Positions 6,046 to 13,630 of a stretch of 15,909 nt of DNA are shown here, one piece after another. The position numbers and the translations under genes were made by a program. The notes under the pieces were generated by a model. The model saw only the letters and a list, made by a program, of their open reading frames with translations. It was not told where the DNA came from and did not search any database. Within the stretch, counting starts at the first letter, position 1; each line of letters starts with the position of its first letter. Source of the stretch: Bacteroidetes bacterium UBA4009 (GTDB lineage Bacteria; Bacteroidota; Bacteroidia; NS11-12g; UBA9320); the NCBI GenBank assembly GCA_002384205.1, contig DGBH01000163.1, positions 1 through 15,909 on the forward strand, given 5' to 3'.

Positions 6046-6907
6046 TTTCTTTTCTTACGCGTTTCCATCTTTTGTGTGTCCATAGCCAATATTCAGGGTG
6101 TGCAAGTATTTGCTCTTCTAGTTTTCGGGTGTGTGCTTTGGTTATTTCTCCTTCTGCAGTTTGATTAGGGTCGTCAAAAAGCACATCTATATCTAGAGTG
6201 TAATGACCTCGTTTAACTTTATGGATAGAACCGTATAAAACAGGTAAATTATATTTTTTGGCAAACCGTTCAGTTCCCAAGGCTACGGCAGTGTCCTGAT
6301 TTAGAAAAGTAGTCCAAAATACGGATTTACTATAGGTAGGACTTTGATCAGCACCAAAAACAGTCATTCTTGGAGTAGTATGTTCTTCTGTAAAATACGT
6401 AAAGGAGTCTTTGGTTGTTACCATACGTAAGCCAAATGCACTACGAGACTCTCTTATTTTACGGTCGAAAAAAGGATTATTTAATTTACTATAGAGAGCT
6501 ACTAAGTCATAAGGAACTTGTTGATGTAATCCGGATGCCAGCATTTCCCAATTGTTATAGTGTCCTCCTGCAATTAGTACGTCTTGACCTTTTTCAAAAT
6601 AGGTGGGAAGAGCGTGTGGTAAGTTTACCACAAATCTTTTATCTATTTGCTTTTGGGTAATACTAAATAGTTTTATGCTTTCTACAATTAAGTCACTAAA
6701 GTGGCTATAAAATGCCCTACATATCGTTTTGATCTCTCGCTCTGTTTTATTGGGAAATGAATTCCTGAGATTAAAAAGTACTACTTTTTTACGGTAAGGG
6801 ATTAGGTTGTAAAATACGAATGATAGGAAATCAGAAAATCCGTACAATAGCCAATAAGGCCAGTAGGATAGAGGTTTTAGAATAAGATAAAAAAGTATTT
6901 TACTCAC
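6038..6907 (-). CDS. LpxL/HtrB-family lipid A acyltransferase-like protein
   Basis: A 289-residue inner-membrane protein of the lysophospholipid acyltransferase family that adds the late acyl chains to lipid A. The N-terminus has a hydrophobic, aromatic anchor (LKPLSYWPYWLLYGFSDFLSFVFYN). The catalytic HX4E motif is H116-YNNW-E121; FGADQSP and the closing WLWTHKRWK are also typical. Bacteroidota relatives can act on other lipids, so the acyl donor and acceptor are uncertain. The start is GTG: an in-frame TAG lies 18 bases upstream and there is no Met in the next hundred residues. A strong promoter ends 4 bases before that GTG. The gene overlaps the following carbonic-anhydrase-like gene by 8 bases. 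Confidence 0.92.
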   Translation of the reverse strand: MSKILFYLILKPLSYWPYWLLYGFSDFLSFVFYNLIPYRKKVVLFNLRNSFPNKTEREIKTICRAFYSHFSDLIVESIKLFSITQKQIDKRFVVNLPHALPTYFEKGQDVLIAGGHYNNWEMLASGLHQQVPYDLVALYSKLNNPFFDRKIRESRSAFGLRMVTTKDSFTYFTEEHTTPRMTVFGADQSPTYSKSVFWTTFLNQDTAVALGTERFAKKYNLPVLYGSIHKVKRGHYTLDIDVLFDDPNQTAEGEITKAHTRKLEEQILAHPEYWLWTHKRWKRVRKENE

Positions 6908-6911
6908 GAAA

Positions 6912-6943
6912 CAAATGTAAGTCTAAGATTAAGTTAAAACCAA
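6912..6943 (-). promoter_or_regulatory. -33/-7 promoter of the acyltransferase gene
   Basis: On the minus strand this is TTG (6943-6941), a 21-base spacer, then TACATTTG (6919-6912), an exact consensus match with good spacing. The box ends 4 bases before the GTG start, predicting a leaderless message. One arm of a perfect inverted repeat fills most of the spacer. Confidence 0.65.
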
Positions 6944-6973
6944 AGTCTTATTCTAATCTTAATCTTAGACTTA
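6918..6973. repeat. Perfect 16-bp inverted repeat around the acyltransferase promoter
   Basis: TAAGTCTAAGATTAAG at 6918-6933 is the exact reverse complement of 6958-6973, with a 24-base centre. Arm centres are 40 bp apart. It lies between the typA stop and the acyltransferase start and overlaps the promoter spacer, with the -33 TTG in the centre. The arms are AT-rich (4 of 16 G/C) and no clean T tract follows, so it could be an operator pair or a weak typA terminator. Confidence 0.85.
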
Positions 6974-6987
6974 GTTTTACAATTTAT

Positions 6988-8799
6988 TTACATAGAGAGC
7001 GCTCCGTTTTTGGCTCTTTTACGTTCGTGTTCTAGTAAGTAGATCTTACGCAAACGAATATTTTCAGGAGTAACTTCTACATACTCATCTGCTTGAATAT
7101 ACTCTAGTGCTTCTTCTAGCGTAAAAAGTTGTGGTGGAATAAGTTTAATTTTCTCATCTGCGCCACTACTACGAACGTTACTTTGTTTTTTGGCTTTAGT
7201 TAGATTAACTACTACATCTCCAGGACGTGAATGTTCACCTACCACTTGACCTTCATAAATCGCCTGATTAGGAGATACAAAGAACTTACCTCTATCTTGT
7301 AAGTTGTTAAGCGAATAAGGGATAGCACCGCCATTTTCCATACTGATCAAAGATCCATTTATACGTTGAGGTATATCTCCTTTATGTGCTTGAAACTCTT
7401 TGAAACGGTGTGATATAATTGCTTCTCCTTGTGTAGAAGTAAGTAGTGTGTTTCTTAATCCAATGATTCCACGTGATGGTATTTCAAACTCAAGATGCAT
7501 TATATCACCTTTTGGTTCCATCGTAAGCATGTTTCCTTTTCTCAAGGAAACGAATTCTATGACTTTACCACTATGATGTTCTGGAACATCGATGGTAAGT
7601 TCTTCAATAGGTTCGCATTTTACTCCATCAATTTCTTTGATAATAACACGTGGTTGACCAATTTGTAATTCATAGCCTTCTCTACGCATAGTTTCAATAA
7701 GTACAGCTAAATGCAATACCCCTCTGCCGTATACTAAGAATGAATCTGCCGTAGATGTTTCTTGCAGTTTCATAGCAAGATTCCTTTCTAGCTCTTGTTC
7801 TAGTCTATCTTTAATATGTCTACTCGTAACATATTTTCCTTCTTTACCAAAGAAAGGAGAATCGTTAATAGTAAACAACATGCTTATGGTAGGCTCATCT
7901 ATGCTGATGGAAGGAAGTGCTTCAGGATTTTCTGGGTCAGAGATAGTGTCGCCTATTTCAAAACCTTCAAGACCTGTAACAGCACAAATATCGCCAGCAG
8001 CAACTTTTTCTACTTTAACTTTTGCAAGACCATCATATAAGAAAAGTTCTTTTACTTTGGTTTTAGAAACGCTCCCGTCTCTTTTCACTAGAGAAACGTT
8101 TTGATTAACAACTAATTCTCCTCTTTTTAGTTTGCCAATGGCTATACGGCCTGTATACTTACTAAAATCTAAAGAAGTAATCATCATTTGTACGTTACCT
8201 TCTTCTTGTATGGGTGCAGGAACGTGCGCTAATATAGCATCTAATGCTGCAAACATATTGTCGGTAGGTTCTCTCCAATCGTTGCTCATCCAGCCATTTT
8301 TTGCTGATCCATAAACGGTAGCAAAGTCGAGTTGATCTTCGTTTGCATCTAAGGCAAACATGAGGTCAAATACTTTTTCATGCACCTCCTCTGGGGTGCA
8401 ATTTTCTTTATCTACTTTATTTACCACTACAACAGGTTTTAACCCAGCTTCTAGTGCCTTTTGCAATACAAAACGTGTTTGTGGCATTGGGCCTTCAAAG
8501 GCATCTACTAAAAGTAGTACTCCGTCGGCCATATTCATTACACGTTCTACTTCACCACCAAAATCACTGTGACCTGGGGTGTCGATAATATTTATCTTAG
8601 TGCCTTTGTATTGAACTGAAACATTTTTAGAGAGAATAGTAATACCACGTTCTTTTTCAATGTCATTATTATCCATTACTAATTCTCCAGGTTTCTCGTG
8701 ATCTTTAAAAAACTCACATGCTTGAAGAATTTTGTCTACTAGGGTAGTTTTACCGTGGTCAACGTGAGCTATTATGGCTACGTTTCTAATTTTTTGCAT
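6988..8799 (-). CDS. typA: Translational GTPase TypA/BipA
   Basis: A 603-residue ribosome-associated GTPase of the EF-G-like family, active in ribosome assembly and stress growth. G-motifs are clear: AHVDHGKTT (11-19), RGITI (51-55), DTPGH (73-77) and NKVD (127-130). Domains II, III and V follow, and the BipA-specific C-terminal region is recognisable (EGQVVGEHSRPGDVVVNLTKAKKQSNVRSSGADE; RKIYLLEHERKRAK). Length is normal for the family. It has a consensus promoter about 24 bases upstream and is transcribed away from the dnaA terminator, so it is probably monocistronic. Confidence 0.98.
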   Translation of the reverse strand: MQKIRNVAIIAHVDHGKTTLVDKILQACEFFKDHEKPGELVMDNNDIEKERGITILSKNVSVQYKGTKINIIDTPGHSDFGGEVERVMNMADGVLLLVDAFEGPMPQTRFVLQKALEAGLKPVVVVNKVDKENCTPEEVHEKVFDLMFALDANEDQLDFATVYGSAKNGWMSNDWREPTDNMFAALDAILAHVPAPIQEEGNVQMMITSLDFSKYTGRIAIGKLKRGELVVNQNVSLVKRDGSVSKTKVKELFLYDGLAKVKVEKVAAGDICAVTGLEGFEIGDTISDPENPEALPSISIDEPTISMLFTINDSPFFGKEGKYVTSRHIKDRLEQELERNLAMKLQETSTADSFLVYGRGVLHLAVLIETMRREGYELQIGQPRVIIKEIDGVKCEPIEELTIDVPEHHSGKVIEFVSLRKGNMLTMEPKGDIMHLEFEIPSRGIIGLRNTLLTSTQGEAIISHRFKEFQAHKGDIPQRINGSLISMENGGAIPYSLNNLQDRGKFFVSPNQAIYEGQVVGEHSRPGDVVVNLTKAKKQSNVRSSGADEKIKLIPPQLFTLEEALEYIQADEYVEVTPENIRLRKIYLLEHERKRAKNGALSM

Positions 8800-8823
8800 A
8801 AATTGCTGTATCTAAAATGGGTG

Positions 8824-8850
8824 CAAAGGTAGTGAATAATCCCTTTGCAA
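8824..8850 (-). promoter_or_regulatory. -33/-7 promoter of typA
   Basis: On the minus strand this is TTG (8850-8848), a 16-base spacer and TACCTTTG (8831-8824). The box is exact; the spacer is a little short. The leader would be about 20 bases. Confidence 0.6.
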
Positions 8851-8870
8851 GTGTTACTTGAAAATTACCA

Positions 8871-8907
8871 AAAAAATAAAGCCTTAATTATGTTTAATTA
8901 AGGCTTT
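8871..8907 (-). terminator. Rho-independent terminator of dnaA
   Basis: A perfect 13-bp stem (8878-8890 with 8895-8907, AAAGCCTTAATTA and its complement) with a 4-base loop. Read on the minus strand it is followed by ATTTTTTT, just after the dnaA stop. Confidence 0.85.
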
Positions 8908-8929
8908 AAAACTATTTTAGAATAGTTGG

Positions 8930-10363
8930 TTAATACGTATTTATCTTTATTCTTTTGGTTAGCTCATCTACGTCAGATTTAAACTTTTTATCTGTATCTA
9001 TAAGATCGTTTACAGTTTGGCATGCATGTATTACAGTAGAGTGATCTCTGCCTCCAAAATACATTCCTATGTTTTTAAGACTAGCTTGTGTAAGTTGCTT
9101 AGCAAAGAACATCGATATTTGTCTTGCTTGTACGATTTCTCTCTTACGTGTTTTAGATTTCATAAGATCTACGCTGACACCAAAGTAGTCAGAAACAAGT
9201 TTTTGAATAAACTCGATTGATATTTCGCGAGATGAATTCTTAACAAAGTTTTTCATCATTTTTTTAGTCATCTCTAAGTCGATTTCTTTTCGATTAAGAG
9301 AAGCTTGTGCAATCAGTGAGATTAATGCGCCTTCTAATTCGCGAATATTGCTATCTACTTTATTTGCAACGTATTCTATTACCTCTGGCAGAAACTTAAT
9401 GCCATCTTGATACATTTTTTGTTCTAAGATAGAGATGCGTGTTTCAAAGTCTGGATTTTGCAAGTCTGCAGAAAGTCCCCATTTGAATCTAGATAATAGT
9501 CTTTCGTCCACATCTTTTAGATCTTTTGGAGCACGGTCAGAAGTTAAGATTAATTGCTTTCCGTTTTGGTGCAGGTAGTTGAATATTTGAAAAAATATTT
9601 CTTGTGTTTTTTCTTTTTTAGCAAAGAACTGAACATCGTCTACTATTAGAACATCTATCATCTGATAGAAATGCAAGAAATCATTGTAGTTTCCATTTTT
9701 AGCACTATCTACATATTGATTTATAAATCTTTCTGAAGAGACATATAGGACTGATTTATTGCTAGATATTTCTTTTATACGATTTCCAATGGCATGCACT
9801 AAATGTGTTTTCCCTAAACCTACTCCACCGAATATCATCAATGGATTAAAAGCTGTTCCTCCGGGCTTATTGGCCACTGCATATCCAGCTGATCGCGCTA
9901 GTCTATTGCATTCACCTTCCACGAAATTGTCAAAAGTATAATTAGAGTTAAGCTGAGAATCTACATTTAACTTTTTAAGACCAGGTATAATAAATGGATT
10001 ATGAATATTATTGGATAGGTTAATGGGCATTCCCATTTCATTCTTGTTATTGTGAGTAACATTACGAGTGGGCATATTTACCGTATATGGTCTTGCACTA
10101 CCGCTGCTATTTTCTACAATTACATTGTATTCTAGTTTTGAACCAGCTCCTAATTCCTTTTCCAAGGTTTTTTTGAGTAGAGCAACATAGTGTTCCTCTA
10201 ACCATTCATAAAAAAATTGACTCGGAACTTGTATCGTTAGAACCTTATCTTCAATTTTTAGAGGTTTGATAGGGGTAAACCACGTTTTAAAACTTTGTGG
10301 GTTAACATTATCTTTTATAGTTTGAAGACAATTTTTCCACACCGTTTCGTGTTGTTCGCTCAT
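8930..10363 (-). CDS. dnaA: Chromosomal replication initiator DnaA
   Basis: A 477-residue AAA+ initiator that binds 9-bp DnaA boxes and opens the origin. Domain I (about 1-85: VWKNCLQTIKDNVNPQSFKTWFTPIKPL) mediates self-association and helicase loading, and domain II is a short variable linker (about 86-140). Domain III has Walker A GGVGLGKTH (179-187), Walker B VLIVDDVQF (238-246), the sensor-1 stretch LILTSDRAP and the RELEGAL helix (about 341). Domain IV ends in the DNA-reading signature FGGRDHSTVIHACQ (436-449). All key residues are intact. It is not followed by dnaN here. The 122-base upstream gap has no strong -33/-7 pair (best is TAACTTTT at 10382-10389) but carries DnaA-box-like words, which suggests autoregulation. 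Confidence 0.98.
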   Translation of the reverse strand: MSEQHETVWKNCLQTIKDNVNPQSFKTWFTPIKPLKIEDKVLTIQVPSQFFYEWLEEHYVALLKKTLEKELGAGSKLEYNVIVENSSGSARPYTVNMPTRNVTHNNKNEMGMPINLSNNIHNPFIIPGLKKLNVDSQLNSNYTFDNFVEGECNRLARSAGYAVANKPGGTAFNPLMIFGGVGLGKTHLVHAIGNRIKEISSNKSVLYVSSERFINQYVDSAKNGNYNDFLHFYQMIDVLIVDDVQFFAKKEKTQEIFFQIFNYLHQNGKQLILTSDRAPKDLKDVDERLLSRFKWGLSADLQNPDFETRISILEQKMYQDGIKFLPEVIEYVANKVDSNIRELEGALISLIAQASLNRKEIDLEMTKKMMKNFVKNSSREISIEFIQKLVSDYFGVSVDLMKSKTRKREIVQARQISMFFAKQLTQASLKNIGMYFGGRDHSTVIHACQTVNDLIDTDKKFKSDVDELTKRIKINTY

Positions 10364-10425
10364 GTAAGTTTTTGGTTGTTAAAAAGTTAGGTTAATAAAA
10401 TATAATCTCGAAGTGGTTTTCCACC
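10333..10425 (+). promoter_or_regulatory. Two DnaA-box-like words at the dnaA start
   Basis: TTTTCCACA (10333-10341, one mismatch to TTATCCACA) lies in the first codons of dnaA, and TTTTCCACC (10417-10425, two mismatches) lies in its upstream gap, within the small dyad GTGGTTTTCCAC. Both have the same orientation. They may be weak autoregulatory sites; chance is not excluded. Confidence 0.3.
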
Positions 10426-10485
10426 GTAATAGACGTGCAAGTTGCGGTAAAAAAAGTTTCTAAAAAAATAAAAATAGTATTGATT

Positions 10486-11388
10486 TTATAAAATATTTGA
10501 GTAGTTAAACCCTAGTATTTGTGCGCTTTTTGAGTTATTAACCTCATAATCAATACGTCCCAAGTTTACACCTGCCCATCCGGTTTGATTAATAAATATT
10601 TCTTTTCCATATTGATTAAAAATGCCTTGTGGATAACTCAAAAATGTATGGGTATGTCCGCCTAAAATCAAGTCTATATTTTTAGACATTTTAGCTAAAA
10701 TAGTATCGCTCACCTTGTTATCTTCATACTGATAGCCTAAATGTGATAAGCAAATTATCAAGTTGCATCCTTTTTTTTTCAATAATGCTGCAGTTTTATT
10801 AGCACATTCAACAGGATCTTGGTATTTAATTTCTCCAAATAGTTTTTTTGGTACTAAGCCATCTAATTCAATTCCTATCCCAAATACCCCAATTTTAAAT
10901 TCCCCCTTATGACAAATGGCATATGGATTTACCTTACCGTCTAATAGGGTGTTGCTGAAATCGTAATTAGCACATAAGAAGTTAAAACTTGCATGTGGTA
11001 ATTGTTTAACTAATCCTTCTATACCTGCGTCAAAATCGTGATTGCCTAATGTTGCATAATCGTAGCCCATCTCACTCATTAATTTGAACTCTAACTCGCC
11101 GCCGTAATAGTTAAAGTAAGGTGTGCCTTGAAAAATATCACCACTGTCTAGTAGAAGTACGTTTTTATGTTTAGCCCGAATTTTATTAATCATAGCGGCC
11201 CTTTTTGCTGCGCCTCCTAATCCGGGATATTTTTTGTCGGTATCTGGAAACGGTTCTATGTGGCTGTGCCAGTCGTTTGTGTGTAAAATAACTAACCGCT
11301 CATGATTACTCCCAAACATCTCTTTCGGAGCCATTGTTACACCTGCAGTAATTACTGCTGCTTTATATATGAATTCTTTGCGATTCAT
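10486..11388 (-). CDS. Metallophosphatase, N-terminal half of a split 5'-nucleotidase
   Basis: A 300-residue calcineurin-like phosphoesterase corresponding to the catalytic N-domain of the UshA/5'-nucleotidase family, which hydrolyses nucleotides or related phosphoesters. All metal ligands are visible: D39 and H41 (HTNDWHSH), D84 (DSGDIFQG), N116-H117-D118 (GNHDF), H216 (SHLG), and H245 and H247 (GGHTH). The N-terminus MNRKEFIYKAAVITAGVTM looks like an export signal of Tat type but with an Arg-Lys pair. The protein stops after the catalytic domain; the substrate-binding C-domain is encoded by the gene just upstream, whose end overlaps this ATG by 4 bases (ATGA). The two proteins probably work together in the envelope; the substrate is not determined. 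Confidence 0.92.
   Translation of the reverse strand: MNRKEFIYKAAVITAGVTMAPKEMFGSNHERLVILHTNDWHSHIEPFPDTDKKYPGLGGAAKRAAMINKIRAKHKNVLLLDSGDIFQGTPYFNYYGGELEFKLMSEMGYDYATLGNHDFDAGIEGLVKQLPHASFNFLCANYDFSNTLLDGKVNPYAICHKGEFKIGVFGIGIELDGLVPKKLFGEIKYQDPVECANKTAALLKKKGCNLIICLSHLGYQYEDNKVSDTILAKMSKNIDLILGGHTHTFLSYPQGIFNQYGKEIFINQTGWAGVNLGRIDYEVNNSKSAQILGFNYSNIL
10628..10636 (-). promoter_or_regulatory. Perfect consensus DnaA box
   Basis: On the minus strand this reads TTATCCACA, the strict DnaA-box consensus. It is inside the metallophosphatase gene, about 265 bases upstream of the dnaA start. By composition a chance hit in a window this size is not rare. Confidence 0.4.
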
Positions 11389-12071
11389 AGTTCCCTGATT
11401 TTGGTATCGAAAGTGATATGCTGATGTATTTTTACATATTCTATTAAAGCATCTCTTATTTTAATGTTGGTATTTATTCTTTCAGAAGCTCGGGTAAGAA
11501 AACTATAATTATCGCCTCCGTTTGCCATGTAATCTGTAGTGACTAAATAAAAATAGTCTTGACCGCTTAACGCAATTTGTTTTAGTGAATTTATATTATC
11601 GGATATAGGCTCACCACCTTTTATCCTAATAAAATTTTGAAGGGAATCTATGTAAGTGGTGTTTAATTTTAAGATTGCAATTTCATTTTCAAATGGCATT
11701 ATTTGGAATATATCACCCACAGTTATCTCACCTGAATCCAAGGTGCTGCGAATTCCCCCATAGTTTAGTATACAAATAGTGGAAAGAGGATATACCTTTA
11801 TTGCGCTTTCCATGACGGCATCTGCCATAAAATTACCTAATGCGCTACTTGGTTTTTTCTTTTCTACGAATGCCGGGCTGTGTCCTATAATCACATTCAT
11901 GGCTGCAGCCATTCCAAGTGTATAAGGGCTTATTAAGTCTTCAATTTGTTTATCTGTCTTATCGTTTATGTTTAATTGAATGTTACTAGTAGGCTGAGCT
12001 ACAAACGTTATTCTTGTCTTACAACTATATAAAAACAGTATTATGAAGAATATTTTATAAATCAATTTCAA
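11385..12071 (-). CDS. Lipoprotein, C-terminal half of a split 5'-nucleotidase
   Basis: A 228-residue protein corresponding to the 5'-nucleotidase C-terminal (substrate-recognition) domain, with no catalytic metal domain. Diagnostic motifs are N103-YGGIR, GEITVGDIFQIMPFENE (113-130) and MANGGDNYSFL (182-192), which hold the nucleoside in UshA-type enzymes. The N-terminus is a lipoprotein signal with a lipobox ending at C17 (LFLYSC), so it is probably membrane-anchored in the periplasm. The start is unusual: no ATG is available, and an in-frame TAA lies 12 bases upstream of the TTG used here; a second TTG two codons later is equally possible. It overlaps the metallophosphatase gene by 4 bases, which implies translational coupling. 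Confidence 0.88.
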   Translation of the reverse strand: MKLIYKIFFIILFLYSCKTRITFVAQPTSNIQLNINDKTDKQIEDLISPYTLGMAAAMNVIIGHSPAFVEKKKPSSALGNFMADAVMESAIKVYPLSTICILNYGGIRSTLDSGEITVGDIFQIMPFENEIAILKLNTTYIDSLQNFIRIKGGEPISDNINSLKQIALSGQDYFYLVTTDYMANGGDNYSFLTRASERINTNIKIRDALIEYVKIHQHITFDTKIREL

Positions 12072-12169
12072 TTTCTTTTTTTAATAATTCAATTTCTTTT
12101 TGTATCGAATGAACACGTTCTGCAATTAGTTTGTGTACTATTTTTTGCCTAGTACAGGTCCTGTTTCAT
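12055..12169 (-). pseudogene. Possible frameshifted remnant of a GreA-like small protein gene
   Basis: On the minus strand an ATG at 12169 opens MKQDLY and then a stop. Moving one frame after TAC gives RQKIVHKLIAERVHSIQ and then KEIELLKKEIEIDL with a stop at 12055. The joined 37 residues form a coiled-coil-like helix resembling, from memory, the N-terminus of the about 150-residue GreA-like proteins labelled '3-oxoacyl-ACP synthase' in Flavobacteria. The conserved core with the KSSAGDKYETG-like motif is absent. It overlaps the start of the nucleotidase gene. Chance similarity is quite possible. Confidence 0.3.
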
Positions 12170-12303
12170 TTGGCTTGCGCTATTTCGATGGATAGTATCA
12201 TATCTATAGAACGAAATTAAAGCTAATGGTTCTTTATTTATTTATAAAATCGAAAAATTACTTCATTTAATAGATGCTTCCACCGCGTATCTACTTTAGT
12301 ACT

Positions 12304-12310
12304 TACTTTG
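12304..12310 (+). promoter_or_regulatory. Possible -7 box of the permease gene
   Basis: TACTTTG resembles TAnnTTTG with one T missing and ends 10 bases before the ATG. There is no clear -33 TTG. The same 7-base word lies before dnaX. Confidence 0.3.
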
Positions 12311-12320
12311 AAGGTATAAA

Positions 12321-13550
12321 ATGACCATCTACCAAAATTTTAAAGAAGCATTTACCAGTATCAAGGGTAATATTACGAGAACGATAATTACGTGTCTCAT
12401 TATCTCTTTTGGTATTATGGCATTGGTTGGTATTCTTACAGCGATAGATGGAATAGAGAGTAGCTTGGTAAAAAACTTTAGTTTTATGGGGTCAAACTCA
12501 TTTAACATCCAGAATAGATCCTCGGGTTTTTCGTTGAGCAGAAAAAACAAACGAACATTCTTCGAGAATATAACCTATAAGGAAGCCGAAGAATTTAAAA
12601 ATAGATTTGCAGAGGATGCCGAGGTTTCGGTAAATTCTTCCAATTCTTGGACAGCGATAGCCAAAAATGGAAATAAAAAGACGAATCCTAATTCTAATAT
12701 AATTGGTGCCGATGAATCTTATCTTGCCGTAGCGGGTTACGACTTAGCCGAAGGTAGAAATTTAACAATGGCAGATGTTGAGCGAAATGTTAATGTAGTG
12801 ATGATTGGTCAAGAGATTAAAGAATCGCTATTTGGTGCAGAAAATTGTATTAATAAGGACATTAAGGTAGGTGGTGTTAAGCTTCGAGTAGTTGGTCTTT
12901 TTGCCAGTAAAGGGGGGGCGTTTGATTTTGGAGGAGATAGAATTATCCTAATGCCTGTAACGTTGGCTAGGGATAAATTTCCGAAAGACAATTTGAGTTA
13001 TAATATAGGGGTTAGTGTTCCGAGTATAGCTAATTTAGACGCTATGTCGGGTTATTCGGAGAACCTATTTAGACAAATACGGAGGCTAAAGGTAAAAGAG
13101 GAAATAAATTTCAGTATCGTAAAGTCGGATAGTATTGCTGCTTCTTTGATGGAGAACTTAAACGTTATTTTATTGGGTGCTGTGTATATAGCGGCTATCA
13201 CGCTAATGGGAGCGGCAATAGCCTTAATGAATATCATGTTGGTCTCGGTAACGGAGCGAACCAAAGAAATTGGTACTCGTAAAGCGATAGGTGCAAGAAG
13301 TAAAACGGTTTTAAACCAATTTGTAATTGAAGCCATTGTAATATGCCAAATAGGTGGCCTAGGTGGTGTTATATTAGGAATTACGATGGGTAACCTCATT
13401 AGTAGTATGATAGGAGGTAGCTTTATTATACCTTGGAATTGGATTGGTTTGGCCTTGGTTGTATGCACGGTAGTAGGTTTAGGTGCGGGAATATGGCCAG
13501 CATACAAGGCGTCACGTATTAACCCAATAGAAGCTTTAAGGCACGAGTAG
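12321..13550 (+). CDS. MacB/FtsX-like ABC transporter permease
   Basis: A 409-residue inner-membrane permease of the MacB/FtsX type. It has one membrane segment near the N-terminus (about 20-43, IITCLIISFGIMALVGIL), then a large periplasmic MacB-type domain (about 45-275), then three membrane segments (about 285-310, 330-355 and 368-392). The cytoplasmic coupling motif TERTKEIGTRKAIGA and the closing PAYKASRINPIEALRHE are diagnostic. Such permeases couple a separate ATPase to export or lipoprotein/peptide handling by mechanotransmission. No ATPase or membrane-fusion partner is in this window, so the partner is encoded elsewhere. It is transcribed alone and ends at a bidirectional terminator. 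The substrate is unknown. Confidence 0.95.
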   Translation: MTIYQNFKEAFTSIKGNITRTIITCLIISFGIMALVGILTAIDGIESSLVKNFSFMGSNSFNIQNRSSGFSLSRKNKRTFFENITYKEAEEFKNRFAEDAEVSVNSSNSWTAIAKNGNKKTNPNSNIIGADESYLAVAGYDLAEGRNLTMADVERNVNVVMIGQEIKESLFGAENCINKDIKVGGVKLRVVGLFASKGGAFDFGGDRIILMPVTLARDKFPKDNLSYNIGVSVPSIANLDAMSGYSENLFRQIRRLKVKEEINFSIVKSDSIAASLMENLNVILLGAVYIAAITLMGAAIALMNIMLVSVTERTKEIGTRKAIGARSKTVLNQFVIEAIVICQIGGLGGVILGITMGNLISSMIGGSFIIPWNWIGLALVVCTVVGLGAGIWPAYKASRINPIEALRHE

Positions 13551-13571
13551 ATATCTGCTCATTTTTTTGGC

Positions 13572-13604
13572 AAAAAAAATCCCGACTCTAAAGTCGGGAT
13601 TTTT
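13572..13604. terminator. Bidirectional terminator between the permease and rplI
   Basis: A perfect 13-bp stem (13575-13587 AAAAATCCCGACT with 13592-13604) closes a 4-base loop. It has T tracts in both directions and serves the two convergent units. Confidence 0.92.
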
Positions 13605-13630
13605 ACATTTATTCGAAAGAATAGTAATTA

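Noticed and set aside
7816..8572. Several short plus-strand frames inside typA
   Set aside because: All antisense to a full-length conserved GTPase; compositions are low-complexity Ser/Thr-rich, typical of shadow frames.
10333..10636. Replication origin near dnaA
   Set aside because: Only one strict DnaA box, no box array, no clear AT-rich unwinding element beyond background and no dnaN neighbour.
13052..13507. 151-residue minus-strand open frame
   Set aside because: It is antisense to the well-supported permease gene and looks like a mirror of its hydrophobic codons; no start context or family features.
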